From: an uncultured Prevotellaceae bacterium
Lineage (GTDB): Bacteria; Bacteroidota; Bacteroidia; Bacteroidales; Bacteroidaceae
DNA length: 51,942 nt
Assembly (NCBI GenBank): GCA_902786665.1
Contig: CADADN010000051.1
Coordinates: 34,736-86,677, forward strand
Direction of reading: 5' to 3'
Part shown: positions 8,388 through 17,319 of the stretch, one piece after another
Layout: the number at the start of each line of letters is the position of its first letter
Position numbering within the stretch: the stretch's first letter is position 1
Program-made: the position numbers and the translations under genes
The notes under the pieces: model-generated
What the model saw: the letters and a program-made list of their open reading frames with translations, nothing else
What the model was told of the DNA's origin: nothing
The model's database searches: none

Positions 8388-9851
8388 TTATTTTTTCCTA
8401 CGAGGCTTGTTGGCTGCCTGGGCTTCCCTTGCTGCCAGTTCCTCATGCGACACGAGGATGGAACCGTAGAGGTTCAATTCCGACATGCCTGCAATATTGC
8501 GCTTGGAGAGGTCCCAGTTCTCCACCATGCGTACCCTGATGTAACGCACCGAGTCGGTCATGGCTTCCAATTCCCATTCATGTCCGTCGATGGCATACTG
8601 ATAGCTCTCGTTGGTCGGCATGTAGACATTGGTGTGGTCGAAATAGGAAGGATTGGTCCAGTAGATGGGCAGGGTGCCGGCGGTGGAGTTTGACGAGATG
8701 TCGCAGTCCTTGATGAGGAACCATCCATCCTCGTCGAGTGTCATGGAGCCGAACAGCTTGAAACGCTTCAGGTTTTGTGGCTGATAGTAGAAATAGTCGT
8801 CGGAGATGCCGCTGGTCTGTCCGCTTGCACCGGAATAGGGCTGGTTGTCATAGGTGTAGGCCCTTTGCCAAGCCTTCAACCTGGAAATGGATACCACCTG
8901 GTGCATGTCGATGACGATGTCCACCTGGTCGGTGTCCCATGGGATGGAGGAGCCGTAGGTGACGCTTGAGTTATCGCAGTCGGTGCCGCAATAGTTCTGT
9001 GTGTTGCTGGTGTTGCTGTCGATGATGCCGTCGAAGATGGCCTCGTTCTTGTACTCCCATGCCGGTTGCAATGTCGTCAGCCTTGGCACAAGCGTCCAGA
9101 TGAATTCCTTGACGAATCCGTTCACGGGGTCGTCCCTTTCTATGAACTTCAGCGATTCCTCCTCGGCCGGCACGTCGACATTCGCCGGCGTGCTCTGTGC
9201 TGTCTTGTTGCCGGAGGCATCCTCCACGCGGTAGCTCACCACATAGTTTCCAGCGAACATGTTGCGTATGTTGGCCTTTGCCATCTTCTGCTTGCTGCTG
9301 AGATACCGGGTGCGTTTCACACCTTCCGAGTCGATGTAGTCAACGACTACGTATACGATTTTCGCCACGCTGTTCTGCGTGATGTCGTCTGCCTTCGCAT
9401 CCGCACCCATGGGGTTCTCCCATGTCACTGCCAGTCCGCCGCAGATGGGGTTGATTTCAAGGTTGTCCTTGATTACATTGATGAAGGAACGTCCGGGTTG
9501 CACGTTGATGACGGTGGCGCTGGTCTCACCGCCCCATTTGTCGACGGCGGATACGTAGACGGGATAGGTCTTCGTCTCGTCGGCCAGTCCGTCAATCTCT
9601 ATCTTGTTGTCGTAGATGCTTGTCGTGCGGTAGACATCCTTTCCCAACGAGTTCTTGTATGCCGCCTTGATGTAAAGCAAGTCGTTGTTCCTGGGGGCGG
9701 TGAACCTGATGATGGCACCTCCCATCGTCGGCTCATAACTCAGGTCGACAGGGGCGGTCAACTCTGTCTCATCATCGTCGCAGGCAGTGAAGGAAACCGC
9801 CATCGCCAGGAAGCCTAAAACCAGGGTGCAATATTTGAATATCTTTTCCAT
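8388..9851 (-). CDS. DUF4959/DUF5126/DUF5000-type surface lipoprotein
   Basis: The 487-residue lipoprotein (lipobox SFTAC, C24, then DDDE) has the usual three-part layout for this PUL family. Residues about 30-115 are a DUF4959-type fibronectin fold (GGAIIRFTAPRNNDLLYIKAAYKN). Residues about 120-230 are DUF5126-like (GGLAVTWENP...VVVDYIDSEGVKRTRY). Residues about 265-465 are a DUF5000/F5-8-type C domain (DGIIDSNTSNTQNYCG, DIVIDMHQVVSISRLKAWQR, RYIRVRMVENW, MSELNLYG). Such proteins follow SusD in many PULs and are thought to bind glycan on the cell surface. It lies 36 bp after susD on the same strand. The lysine/arginine-rich end (NKPRRKK) is notable. Confidence 0.85.
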   Translation of the reverse strand: MEKIFKYCTLVLGFLAMAVSFTACDDDETELTAPVDLSYEPTMGGAIIRFTAPRNNDLLYIKAAYKNSLGKDVYRTTSIYDNKIEIDGLADETKTYPVYVSAVDKWGGETSATVINVQPGRSFINVIKDNLEINPICGGLAVTWENPMGADAKADDITQNSVAKIVYVVVDYIDSEGVKRTRYLSSKQKMAKANIRNMFAGNYVVSYRVEDASGNKTAQSTPANVDVPAEEESLKFIERDDPVNGFVKEFIWTLVPRLTTLQPAWEYKNEAIFDGIIDSNTSNTQNYCGTDCDNSSVTYGSSIPWDTDQVDIVIDMHQVVSISRLKAWQRAYTYDNQPYSGASGQTSGISDDYFYYQPQNLKRFKLFGSMTLDEDGWFLIKDCDISSNSTAGTLPIYWTNPSYFDHTNVYMPTNESYQYAIDGHEWELEAMTDSVRYIRVRMVENWDLSKRNIAGMSELNLYGSILVSHEELAAREAQAANKPRRKK

Positions 9852-9887
9852 GTCTTTTTCGTCTTTTGTTGATTACGTTGTAGGGCG

Positions 9888-11834
9888 TCAATATCCAGGA
9901 TTCTGAACCAGATTTGGATTCTTGACCATCTCATCAGTAGGAATCGGCCAGAGGTAGTTGCGGGTGGTGAACACGTGTAGCAACTCGGGGTCTTGCACTC
10001 TCTTGTAGTATTCTGCGGCCGTGGTCGCATCGGAATTCCACTGCCATATGTTGGTGTTGAAATATTTGGAGCCTTCAAGCCAGCGACGCACATCGTCGTT
10101 GCGATAGCCTTCGAAAGCGAGTTCGATGGTGCGCTCTTGCTTGATGATCTCGCGCATGCCGTCCTTGGTCATGTATTTGTTGGGGTGCTTGGCGTTGGCC
10201 CAAGCCTCCTCCACGGGAGGCACGCCGGAGCGCGAACGTATGGTGTCGAGCAAGGCGAGAATCTCTTGCTGGCGCTGCTCTCCATACACTTCGTTCAGGC
10301 ATTCGGCATAACTCAGCATCATCTCATTGAAGCGGATGATGGGCCAGGCATAACGGGTGATGGTGCCATTGCCCTGCGTGTCGGGATGCATCAGTTTCCT
10401 CAGGAACACGCCTGAGGTGGGGACGTCGATGTCGTCGTGGGTCTGCCGGCCGTTGGCCTCCTGGTAACGCATCTTGAGGTTGTAGAGGGTGCCGTAGCCT
10501 CTCACCCTTGAGCGGTCGAAGCCGATGGAGGCATAGAAGCGGGGCTCCCTGTTCATGAACATGTATGCGGTCTGTTCGCCCACTTGTGCCACGGTGCTGT
10601 GGTCGGCAGTGATGGTCACCACGGAGTCCTTGTGTTCATAATCAAAGGTGGGGTCCTCGTCCATGGGCAGGCCGTTCTGGGTATAGAAGAACTCGGTGGC
10701 GTTCAGTGTCGGTCCGAACCACTGCCAAGCATCGCCCGTCGAAGTGGCGGCAGAACTCTTGTAGTTGATTGAACGCTGTATTTCATGCCAGCTCAACACC
10801 TGGTTGGTGGTGCGTGAGCAGCCCCATATCACCTCTTCGTTCCATTTCGACACCATCGCATACTGGTAGTTGTACATGAAGGGCAGGCGGATGGAGTCAT
10901 TCCTGAAATTCCTTGCATCCACGGTCTTGGAATAGTCTGATGCGGGGTATTTGAACAACCGTATGTTGGTGGCCTTGCACAAGTCCATGGCCTCCTCGTA
11001 TGCGGCAAGCGCCCGTTGCCATTTCATCTTCTCCATTTCCGTGTTGCTTTGTGGGAACAGCTTCGTGCCGTCCTTGTTCTCGAGGGAATAATAGAGGGGA
11101 TTGTTGTTGAACAAGGGGCTGGCGGCATAAAGCAGGACCTTGGCCTTGAAGCAACGGTTGATGACTTGGTCGATTCTTCCCAGTTCCGAGGTGTTGATGA
11201 TGCGTACGGGCAGGGCGTTCATCGACTCGTCCAACATGCTCACGATGTAGTTGACAACAGAGTCCACCGGCTCCCTCGCTTGCTGGTTGGCCTTGTCCGA
11301 CACGTCGAGCGGCGTCTCTTCCTTGATGAGGGGGATGGCTCCATATTGCGTGAAGAGAAGGAAGTGGTAGTATGCGATGAGGAACTTCACCTCGCCGCTC
11401 CATCTGCTTTTCTCGCTCTGTGTCATGTCGGGCACCCTGTCGATGTTGTTCAGGAAAGTATGGCAGATGCGCAATGGCACGAAGAGGGACTCCTCGCATG
11501 GTGCGTGCTCGCTCCAGCTCCCTCCCCAGTCGCCATACCAGAAACTCATGATGGGTTGGTCGGCGCTGATTTTTCCCAAGACGGCATTCTTGCCGTCGGT
11601 CACACGGTTGATGCTCATGATCATCTCGTCGCTCATCCCGAGAAACGAATAGGTGTTGTCGTATTCAGGGATGTAGTGGTAACAGGTGGCCAATGCCCTG
11701 TAGGCCGTCTCCTTCCTGTTGAAGAGTGCGGAGATTTCCTGTGTGTTGTCTGGCACCACGTCCAAATAGTCGGAACAGCCCGAGGAGACTGATGCGAGGA
11801 TGCCGAACAATATGTATGTCAAATATTTTTTCAT
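9888..11834 (-). CDS. susD: SusD/RagB-type glycan-binding outer-membrane lipoprotein
   Basis: The start at 11,834 (MKKYLTYILFG) is preferred over the one four codons upstream because it leads directly into the lipoprotein signal, with lipobox SVSSGC (C20) and SDYLDVVPD, the typical mature SusD start. The 648 residues show SusD features: helical repeats in the N-terminal half (KETAYRALATCYHYIP, WSGEVKFLIAYYHF), the GAIPLI motif, and the C-terminal RxxELAFEGxRxxDxRRW block. It forms the lid of the SusC barrel and presents oligosaccharide for TonB-dependent uptake. It lies 25 bp after susC. At 648 residues it is slightly longer than average. The substrate is not readable from the sequence. Confidence 0.95.
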   Translation of the reverse strand: MKKYLTYILFGILASVSSGCSDYLDVVPDNTQEISALFNRKETAYRALATCYHYIPEYDNTYSFLGMSDEMIMSINRVTDGKNAVLGKISADQPIMSFWYGDWGGSWSEHAPCEESLFVPLRICHTFLNNIDRVPDMTQSEKSRWSGEVKFLIAYYHFLLFTQYGAIPLIKEETPLDVSDKANQQAREPVDSVVNYIVSMLDESMNALPVRIINTSELGRIDQVINRCFKAKVLLYAASPLFNNNPLYYSLENKDGTKLFPQSNTEMEKMKWQRALAAYEEAMDLCKATNIRLFKYPASDYSKTVDARNFRNDSIRLPFMYNYQYAMVSKWNEEVIWGCSRTTNQVLSWHEIQRSINYKSSAATSTGDAWQWFGPTLNATEFFYTQNGLPMDEDPTFDYEHKDSVVTITADHSTVAQVGEQTAYMFMNREPRFYASIGFDRSRVRGYGTLYNLKMRYQEANGRQTHDDIDVPTSGVFLRKLMHPDTQGNGTITRYAWPIIRFNEMMLSYAECLNEVYGEQRQQEILALLDTIRSRSGVPPVEEAWANAKHPNKYMTKDGMREIIKQERTIELAFEGYRNDDVRRWLEGSKYFNTNIWQWNSDATTAAEYYKRVQDPELLHVFTTRNYLWPIPTDEMVKNPNLVQNPGY

Positions 11835-11859
11835 TTCCTTATGCATTATGATGACTATG

Positions 11860-14800
11860 TCAGAATTCCAAATTCAAACCTACATTGAATACTCTCTGCG
11901 TGGGGTAGCCGATGCCGTAGCCGCCCATTTCAGGATCCCACAACTTGAAGTCGCTCAGGCAGAACAAGTTGTTCCCGGAAGCAAAGAAACGAAGCATGCT
12001 CAATCCCCATTTGCTGACGGTCTTCAGGGGAAGGGTATAGCCCAATTCCACCGTCTTCAGTCTTAGGAACGAGCCGTCGCGCAGCCACCACGTGGAGTTG
12101 ACGGTGTTGTTGGCGACACCGGCCGTTGACAGGCGGGGCCAGAAGGCGTTGGGGTCGGGATTCTCCTCGCTCCAATAGTTTCCTGCCACCAATTTCAATG
12201 CGTTCCTGTGGTTGGCAAGGGGTTCGATGGATGAGGGCTGGATGAAGAATGAAGAGTGTGCCGAACCTTGGAAGAAGAATGACACGTCAAGGTTTTTGAA
12301 ACCGGTGGAGGCACCGAATCCATAGACAATCTCCGGGTCGGTGGGGTAGCCGATGGCCACCATGTCCTTCGAGTTGATGACACCGTCTTTGTTGATGTCC
12401 ACGTATTTGATGTCACCGGCCATGTATGTGGCGCCTGCCACCACTTCCTGGCGAGGGCTGTTCTCAACGTCGTTCTGGTCGATGAACAACCTCTCGGCGA
12501 CGTAGCCCCATTGCTGGCTCAGGTTGTAACCGAAACGGTTGCGCCATGGCTCGGGGTAGATCAGGTCGCCACCACGTATGTATTTGCTGGTGGAGTAAGT
12601 GTAGTTGAACCGGGTTTGCAGCCACCAGTCACGGGTGATGCTCCAGTTGATGTCGCAAGATGCATCGATGCCATGCTTGCTGGTCTTGCCCATGTTGGCG
12701 TAGATGTCTGCCGTGGCGCCCATGGCGAGAGGCACGGAACCCATCCTCTGGTAGATGTCGTCGCGGTCTTCGCGGAAGTACTCGAACTGTATGGTCGCCT
12801 TGCGCATGAAGTCGATTTCCACACCGTAGTTCTGCATGGTTGCTGCTTCCCAACCGATTTTCGAGTTGGCATAGCGGTTGATGGAGTAGCCGTTGTATGT
12901 GACATCGAAGTCCTGTCCCCAGGTGTATCCCAGGCCTCCATTGTTGGTGTTCACGTCGGCAAGATAGTAGAAACGCTGGCTGGTCGACATGATGTTGTCG
13001 TTGCCCACGAGTCCGTAGCTGGCCTTGAACTTGAACATCGGGAATATCTTTCCGAGAACGGAATTCTCCCAGAACTTCTCATTGGAGATGATGTATCCCA
13101 CACCGATGGAGGGGAAGAAACCCCAGCGGTGGTCGCGGTCGAACTTCTCCGAGCCGTTGTATCCGAAGTTGGTTTCCAGGAAATAACGCTCACCGTAACT
13201 GTATGTGAAACGTCCTGACAAACCCATGGTGCGAATGGGCAGTGACCCGAAGGCTCCTCCTTGGTTGCCAAGCAACTGCTCCTTCATCTGTCCTACAAGC
13301 ATTCCGCTGACGCCATGCTTGCCGAATTCACGACTGTATTGTGCCGCCACCTCGAAGTAATAGGAACTGCTTGTGGACAGGCTTTGCGAGGGGTTGCTCA
13401 GTCGGTCGGTGCCCTCTTGCACTTGGTCGAGGCTGTATTTGGTGCCCAGTTCGCTCACTTCCGTCTTCAGGGCGTAATAGAATGGTGTCATCGAACGGGT
13501 GTTGGTGTTGGAGCCTGTCGAGGTGAAGGAGGCCAGTCCGCGCACGGAAAGGCCTTCGGTAATCATCTTCAGGTCTTGTTCGATGGTGAAGATGGAATTG
13601 CCTGTATAGGAGAAGGCGTCGGAATAGCCCACCATCATTTCAGCATACGGGTTGGGATAGCGCACGCTACCCACATTGTTGCCGTAAAGCACGTGTTCGG
13701 CATAATACCAGGTGTTGTCTATCGACTTGTCGTAGTAAGCGGGGAAATCCACAGGGTTGGCCCGCATGATCTGGTCGAAGAGGTTGGTGGTGGATGCTGC
13801 AGGGGTGTTTGAACGGTCAAGCAGGGTGTAGACCTTGACTGCAGCCTTCGTCGTCTTGGTCAGGTTGACGTCGATGTTCGCCCTGATGTTGTAGCGGTTG
13901 ATGCTGATGTTGTTGTTGTAGTTGTTCACCGACGGCACTTTGAGCAAGCCGTTCTCATGGGTGTATGCCGCCGACAGGTAGTATTGGGCAACCTCGCCAC
14001 CGCCGGAAGCGGTGACCGTGGCCTTCGTGTTGATGGCGGCATCCTTGAACATCATGTCATACCAGTCGACATTGGGGTAGAGCATCGGGTCCACGCCGTT
14101 GCGGGTGTTCTCGATTTTCTCCATCAGATAGGCATCGCTGGTCACTCCTTGTATATCGCGTGTACGCATGGCGTAATTATAGAGGTTCATGTATTCCACG
14201 CCATCCACGAACTCCAGAATCTTGGTGGGAGTGGAGATCTGGGCTTCCAGTCGTCCTGTGATTTTGATTTTTCCCTTCTTACCTGATTTCGTGGTCACCA
14301 GGATGACACCGTTGGCACCTTTTGAACCATACAGTGCTGTCGCTGTGGCATCTTTCATGATGGAAAAGCTTGCGATGTTCTCCGGCTCCAGGCGAGCGAG
14401 GTCTTCTGTCGACATCTCGATGCCATCGATGAGGATGAGCGGTCCTGCGAGAGAACTTTCCAAGCTGCTCACGCCACGTATGAAGAAGTGCGCATTGTCT
14501 TTTCCTGGCTCGCCGGTGCGCTGGTAGGACACCACGCCGGCAATGCGCCCCGCCATCGTGTTGGTCAGGTTGGTGCTGGGTGTGCGCAACTCCGAAGGAT
14601 TGATGGTTTCAATGGACCCAATCACGGAGTTCTTCTTTTGTTTGGAGAAAGCCACGACAACCATTTCCTCAAGCGTGTTTGCTTCTTCTGCCATGACTAC
14701 ATCGATCTGGGTTCGGTCTCCTACATATTCTCTTTTCGTGGCAAAGCCGATGTAAGAGAATGTGATGGAATCCCGGGGTTCCGCATTCAGCGCATATTTG

Positions 14801-14970
14801 CCGTCGATGGTGGTGACGGTGCCTCCTGCTTCCTTTCCCCTTACAACCACTGTGACACCTGGCAAAGGTGTGCCTTCCTTGTCAACTACAATTCCTTTCA
14901 CGACATGCTGTGCCTTGATGGGCAATGAGCCAATGAGCATCAACAAGACCAACGTGAGGAATTGTTTCAT
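11860..14970 (-). CDS. susC: SusC/RagA-type TonB-dependent outer-membrane transporter
   Basis: The start at 14,970 (MKQFLTLVLLML) gives a standard signal peptide ending KAQ; the frame is open for five more codons upstream. The 1,036 residues comprise a carboxypeptidase-regulatory-like domain (about 22-105, VKGIVVDKEGTPLPGVTVVVRG), a TonB-box-like region, a plug domain (MAGRIAGVVSYQRTGEPG, FFIRGVSS, LILIDGIE, ILVTTKSG) and a 22-strand barrel ending in VGLNLEF with a terminal phenylalanine. It imports oligosaccharides across the outer membrane with SusD. It is the first gene of the minus-strand PUL operon, with a -7 box about 80 bp upstream. Confidence 0.96.
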   Translation of the reverse strand: MKQFLTLVLLMLIGSLPIKAQHVVKGIVVDKEGTPLPGVTVVVRGKEAGGTVTTIDGKYALNAEPRDSITFSYIGFATKREYVGDRTQIDVVMAEEANTLEEMVVVAFSKQKKNSVIGSIETINPSELRTPSTNLTNTMAGRIAGVVSYQRTGEPGKDNAHFFIRGVSSLESSLAGPLILIDGIEMSTEDLARLEPENIASFSIMKDATATALYGSKGANGVILVTTKSGKKGKIKITGRLEAQISTPTKILEFVDGVEYMNLYNYAMRTRDIQGVTSDAYLMEKIENTRNGVDPMLYPNVDWYDMMFKDAAINTKATVTASGGGEVAQYYLSAAYTHENGLLKVPSVNNYNNNISINRYNIRANIDVNLTKTTKAAVKVYTLLDRSNTPAASTTNLFDQIMRANPVDFPAYYDKSIDNTWYYAEHVLYGNNVGSVRYPNPYAEMMVGYSDAFSYTGNSIFTIEQDLKMITEGLSVRGLASFTSTGSNTNTRSMTPFYYALKTEVSELGTKYSLDQVQEGTDRLSNPSQSLSTSSSYYFEVAAQYSREFGKHGVSGMLVGQMKEQLLGNQGGAFGSLPIRTMGLSGRFTYSYGERYFLETNFGYNGSEKFDRDHRWGFFPSIGVGYIISNEKFWENSVLGKIFPMFKFKASYGLVGNDNIMSTSQRFYYLADVNTNNGGLGYTWGQDFDVTYNGYSINRYANSKIGWEAATMQNYGVEIDFMRKATIQFEYFREDRDDIYQRMGSVPLAMGATADIYANMGKTSKHGIDASCDINWSITRDWWLQTRFNYTYSTSKYIRGGDLIYPEPWRNRFGYNLSQQWGYVAERLFIDQNDVENSPRQEVVAGATYMAGDIKYVDINKDGVINSKDMVAIGYPTDPEIVYGFGASTGFKNLDVSFFFQGSAHSSFFIQPSSIEPLANHRNALKLVAGNYWSEENPDPNAFWPRLSTAGVANNTVNSTWWLRDGSFLRLKTVELGYTLPLKTVSKWGLSMLRFFASGNNLFCLSDFKLWDPEMGGYGIGYPTQRVFNVGLNLEF

Positions 14971-15051
14971 AGGTTTTTTTCTCATTGATTGTATGTTATT
15001 AGGTTTTATGATATATGTATCTTATACGAGTTAGAATGCTTGTTTTTCATG

Positions 15052-15060
15052 GCAAAGGTA
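15052..15060 (-). promoter_or_regulatory. -7 box of the susC operon
   Basis: The complement reads TACCTTTGC, a full match to TAnnTTTGC, 81 bp before the susC start. The -33 region is weak: no TTTG lies at the expected 19-21 bp spacing, which suits a promoter that needs an activator. Confidence 0.55.
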
Positions 15061-15127
15061 ATAAAAAAAGCAACGCAAAAATGAGAGCAAAACCCAAAAG
15101 TGGATGAAAGTAGAGGGTAGTAAATAA

Positions 15128-15152
15128 CAAGCTGCTGAATTTCAGCAACTTG
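15128..15152 (-). terminator. Hairpin after the regulator gene
   Basis: CAAG-x-TGCTGAA/TTCAGCA-x-CTTG forms a strong stem that, read on the minus strand, is followed by TTATTTA. It lies about 45 bp after the regulator stop and before the susC promoter, so it probably separates the two transcripts. Confidence 0.6.
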
Positions 15153-15194
15153 CATTGTTCTTTGTTGGGTGATAAAGTGGAAGAAAAATAAGTG

Positions 15195-16922
15195 CTATTG
15201 GGCTTTTCCGATGCGTTTCACGGCGTTTTCGAATTCATCTCGAGGCCCTATGGCAGCATTTTTCACATTTGACCGATAGTTGTAGATGGTGTTGGCGGAA
15301 TAATTGAGGAAAGCAGCGATTTTGGAACTGTCGGTGATGCCAAGTCGTATGAGTGCGAAAATGCGCAATTCGGTGGTGAGCGACTTCTCCTTTTGTGGAG
15401 TTATCCTGCTTTCGGGTTGCAGGAGTTCGTTGAATTCCTCGATGAAGGATGGGAGGATGCTGAGGAAGGCGGCATCGAAATTTCCCAGCAATTCTTCAAA
15501 ATCCTTGGATTTCATCTCCCGCATTTTGTTGGAAGACAAATAATCGGTGAGTCCTCCGCTCTTTTGCTTGATAAGAACCGTGGAGCGGAACTTTTCCATT
15601 TTTTTGATGTAATCCGAGCAAAGTGTGAGGAAATAGCCGATATACACCTCTTTTATCCTGTTGCTGTCGGCGAGGAGATTGTTGCTCTCGTGGAGTTTGT
15701 CGATGGTCTGTTGCAACTCGATGTTCAATTCTTTCAAATTCAGGTTGCTCTCATGCAATTCGCGACGTGCAGCTTTCACCCTGCGTATCTGCCGGATGGC
15801 ATACAGCACGGCAATGGCCAGGAGCAATGCCAGAACCCCTGTGAGGATGAGCATTTTGCTCAGCATATGGTTCTGCTTGTCGGTCATCAACTGATAGTTG
15901 TGCGCGATGTTGTTGAGGATGTGCACGCTCTGAAGGTTGCGCAAGGGAGAGTTGTATTGTTGCAGTCCGTCTTGCGAAATGTTGATGAGTCGATATGACC
16001 TTTTCACGTCGCCTTCTTCGCTGAGGAGGTTGGCAAGCGTCCATAGCGATGCCTGGTCCTTGATGGAATGTCTCAAGTCGCCGATGGCTGATTTGATGAG
16101 CCATATCTTTTCCTTCTCCTTGTCTCCAAGGCCATTGTATATCACCGACCTGAAATATGCTATTTCAGAGTATCTCTTGTCCAGGGAGTCAATGCGTTGC
16201 AGCCGGAGGTCGTTGTATTTCAATGCTTCTTCATATTGATGCTGGTCGCGTGCACGAGTCTCCAACAACTCCAGATAACACTCGTTTTCCGGGTCATTGC
16301 TGTAATATTGCTGCAGGAGGTAACGGTAATGCCCTGCCTTGTCGAGGTATTCAGAGTTGATGACACTGTCTCGTGAATAGAATCCCGACTCGCCGTACAC
16401 GTCTCTGCAGGCATCGTAGAAAGCGGGGAGCAGGCTGTCGGGAAGTTGCTTCTCGTCGATGTCTTTCACCAGGTTCACGGCTTCAAGGTATGCTCCGGTT
16501 TTGGCATAATGCTTCGCCTTGCCCAGTTGCATGCGCAAGATCATGCCGGCATTGCCCGTTTGCTCTGCCAGGTGTAGGTTCCTGTTGATGTAAAGCGTGG
16601 TGGAGTCGTAGTTGAATTTCGAATATGCATGGATGAGTTTTTCGGTCAAGGCAATCTCTTCCTCCACGCTTCCCCTGTGGTTCCTGAGCTGTTGCTTGAT
16701 GGCATTGACGCGTTTGAGATGGGCGGCATCATATTGCCGGACGTTGTCAAGGGTCGAATCCAGTTGCTGCAACAAATGGCTTGTCTCCTTGTCGTCCACG
16801 GCAGGGTGTCCTCCTTGTCCCTTGACTTGGAAGGGCAAAAGCAACAACAACAATAACATGCCAAGTGCATGCATCTTGTTGTTTCCAGAACCAACAAAAA
16901 GGAAGGATATGGTGGTCTTCAT
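15195..16922 (-). CDS. Membrane-anchored PUL regulator, DUF6377 type
   Basis: The 575-residue protein has an N-terminal signal or anchor (hydrophobic LGMLLLLLLLPF, 20-31; an internal start at M17 is possible). A helical, TPR-like periplasmic region follows (about 45-350), then one membrane helix (about 354-376), a coiled coil (about 380-430) and a C-terminal domain ending in a helix-turn-helix (LRIFALIRLGITDSSKIAAFLNYSANTIYNY, about 518-550). This layout matches Bacteroidota regulators that I know as DUF6377 proteins. They are thought to sense oligosaccharide in the periplasm and act on nearby PUL promoters from the membrane. It lies between the susC operon and the divergent enzyme operon, the expected place for their regulator. 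Confidence 0.85.
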   Translation of the reverse strand: MKTTISFLFVGSGNNKMHALGMLLLLLLLPFQVKGQGGHPAVDDKETSHLLQQLDSTLDNVRQYDAAHLKRVNAIKQQLRNHRGSVEEEIALTEKLIHAYSKFNYDSTTLYINRNLHLAEQTGNAGMILRMQLGKAKHYAKTGAYLEAVNLVKDIDEKQLPDSLLPAFYDACRDVYGESGFYSRDSVINSEYLDKAGHYRYLLQQYYSNDPENECYLELLETRARDQHQYEEALKYNDLRLQRIDSLDKRYSEIAYFRSVIYNGLGDKEKEKIWLIKSAIGDLRHSIKDQASLWTLANLLSEEGDVKRSYRLINISQDGLQQYNSPLRNLQSVHILNNIAHNYQLMTDKQNHMLSKMLILTGVLALLLAIAVLYAIRQIRRVKAARRELHESNLNLKELNIELQQTIDKLHESNNLLADSNRIKEVYIGYFLTLCSDYIKKMEKFRSTVLIKQKSGGLTDYLSSNKMREMKSKDFEELLGNFDAAFLSILPSFIEEFNELLQPESRITPQKEKSLTTELRIFALIRLGITDSSKIAAFLNYSANTIYNYRSNVKNAAIGPRDEFENAVKRIGKAQ

Positions 16923-17028
16923 ATATTATAGAGGTGTGTCCTATGCGTTTTGAAAGATGTTCAAGTAAGTTAATCCATGGATGCATGCCGGTCGTATCGA
17001 CAAAATCCATGGAATCCAACTTGATTTG

Positions 17029-17061
17029 ACAAAGTTATGAAATTTGTTCCAAAGTAACAAA
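17029..17061 (-). promoter_or_regulatory. Promoter of the DUF6377-type regulator
   Basis: On the minus strand, TTTG (complement of 17,058-17,061) and TAACTTTGT (complement of 17,029-17,037) are 20 bp apart, a near-consensus Bacteroidota promoter. It leaves a leader of about 100 bp. Confidence 0.6.
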
Positions 17062-17219
17062 TAATATTACAATTATTCCAACTTCACGTCTCATTTTTAT
17101 TTGCCAGTGCTCAAAATCATCCACTTTTCCATATATGCCAATGACTACTTAACTATATGTGAGACAAATCGTTATAGTTGCTTGCAAGATGAATTCATCC
17201 ACTTTTGTCTTATATGACC

Positions 17220-17251
17220 ATTGCCCGTCACCATATTTTGGCTATTTTTGC
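17220..17251 (+). promoter_or_regulatory. Promoter of the plus-strand enzyme operon
   Basis: ATTG at 17,220-17,223 and TATTTTTGC at 17,243-17,251 are separated by 19 bp. The ATG of the first gene lies about 68 bp further on. The 397-bp divergent region 16,923-17,319 otherwise holds only AT-rich sequence and the opposing regulator promoter. Confidence 0.6.
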
Positions 17252-17319
17252 AAATCAAAGAACACATAACCCCTATATGAAAAAAACTTCAAGCTAATGC
17301 TTGGTAAAAACCCGCAAAG

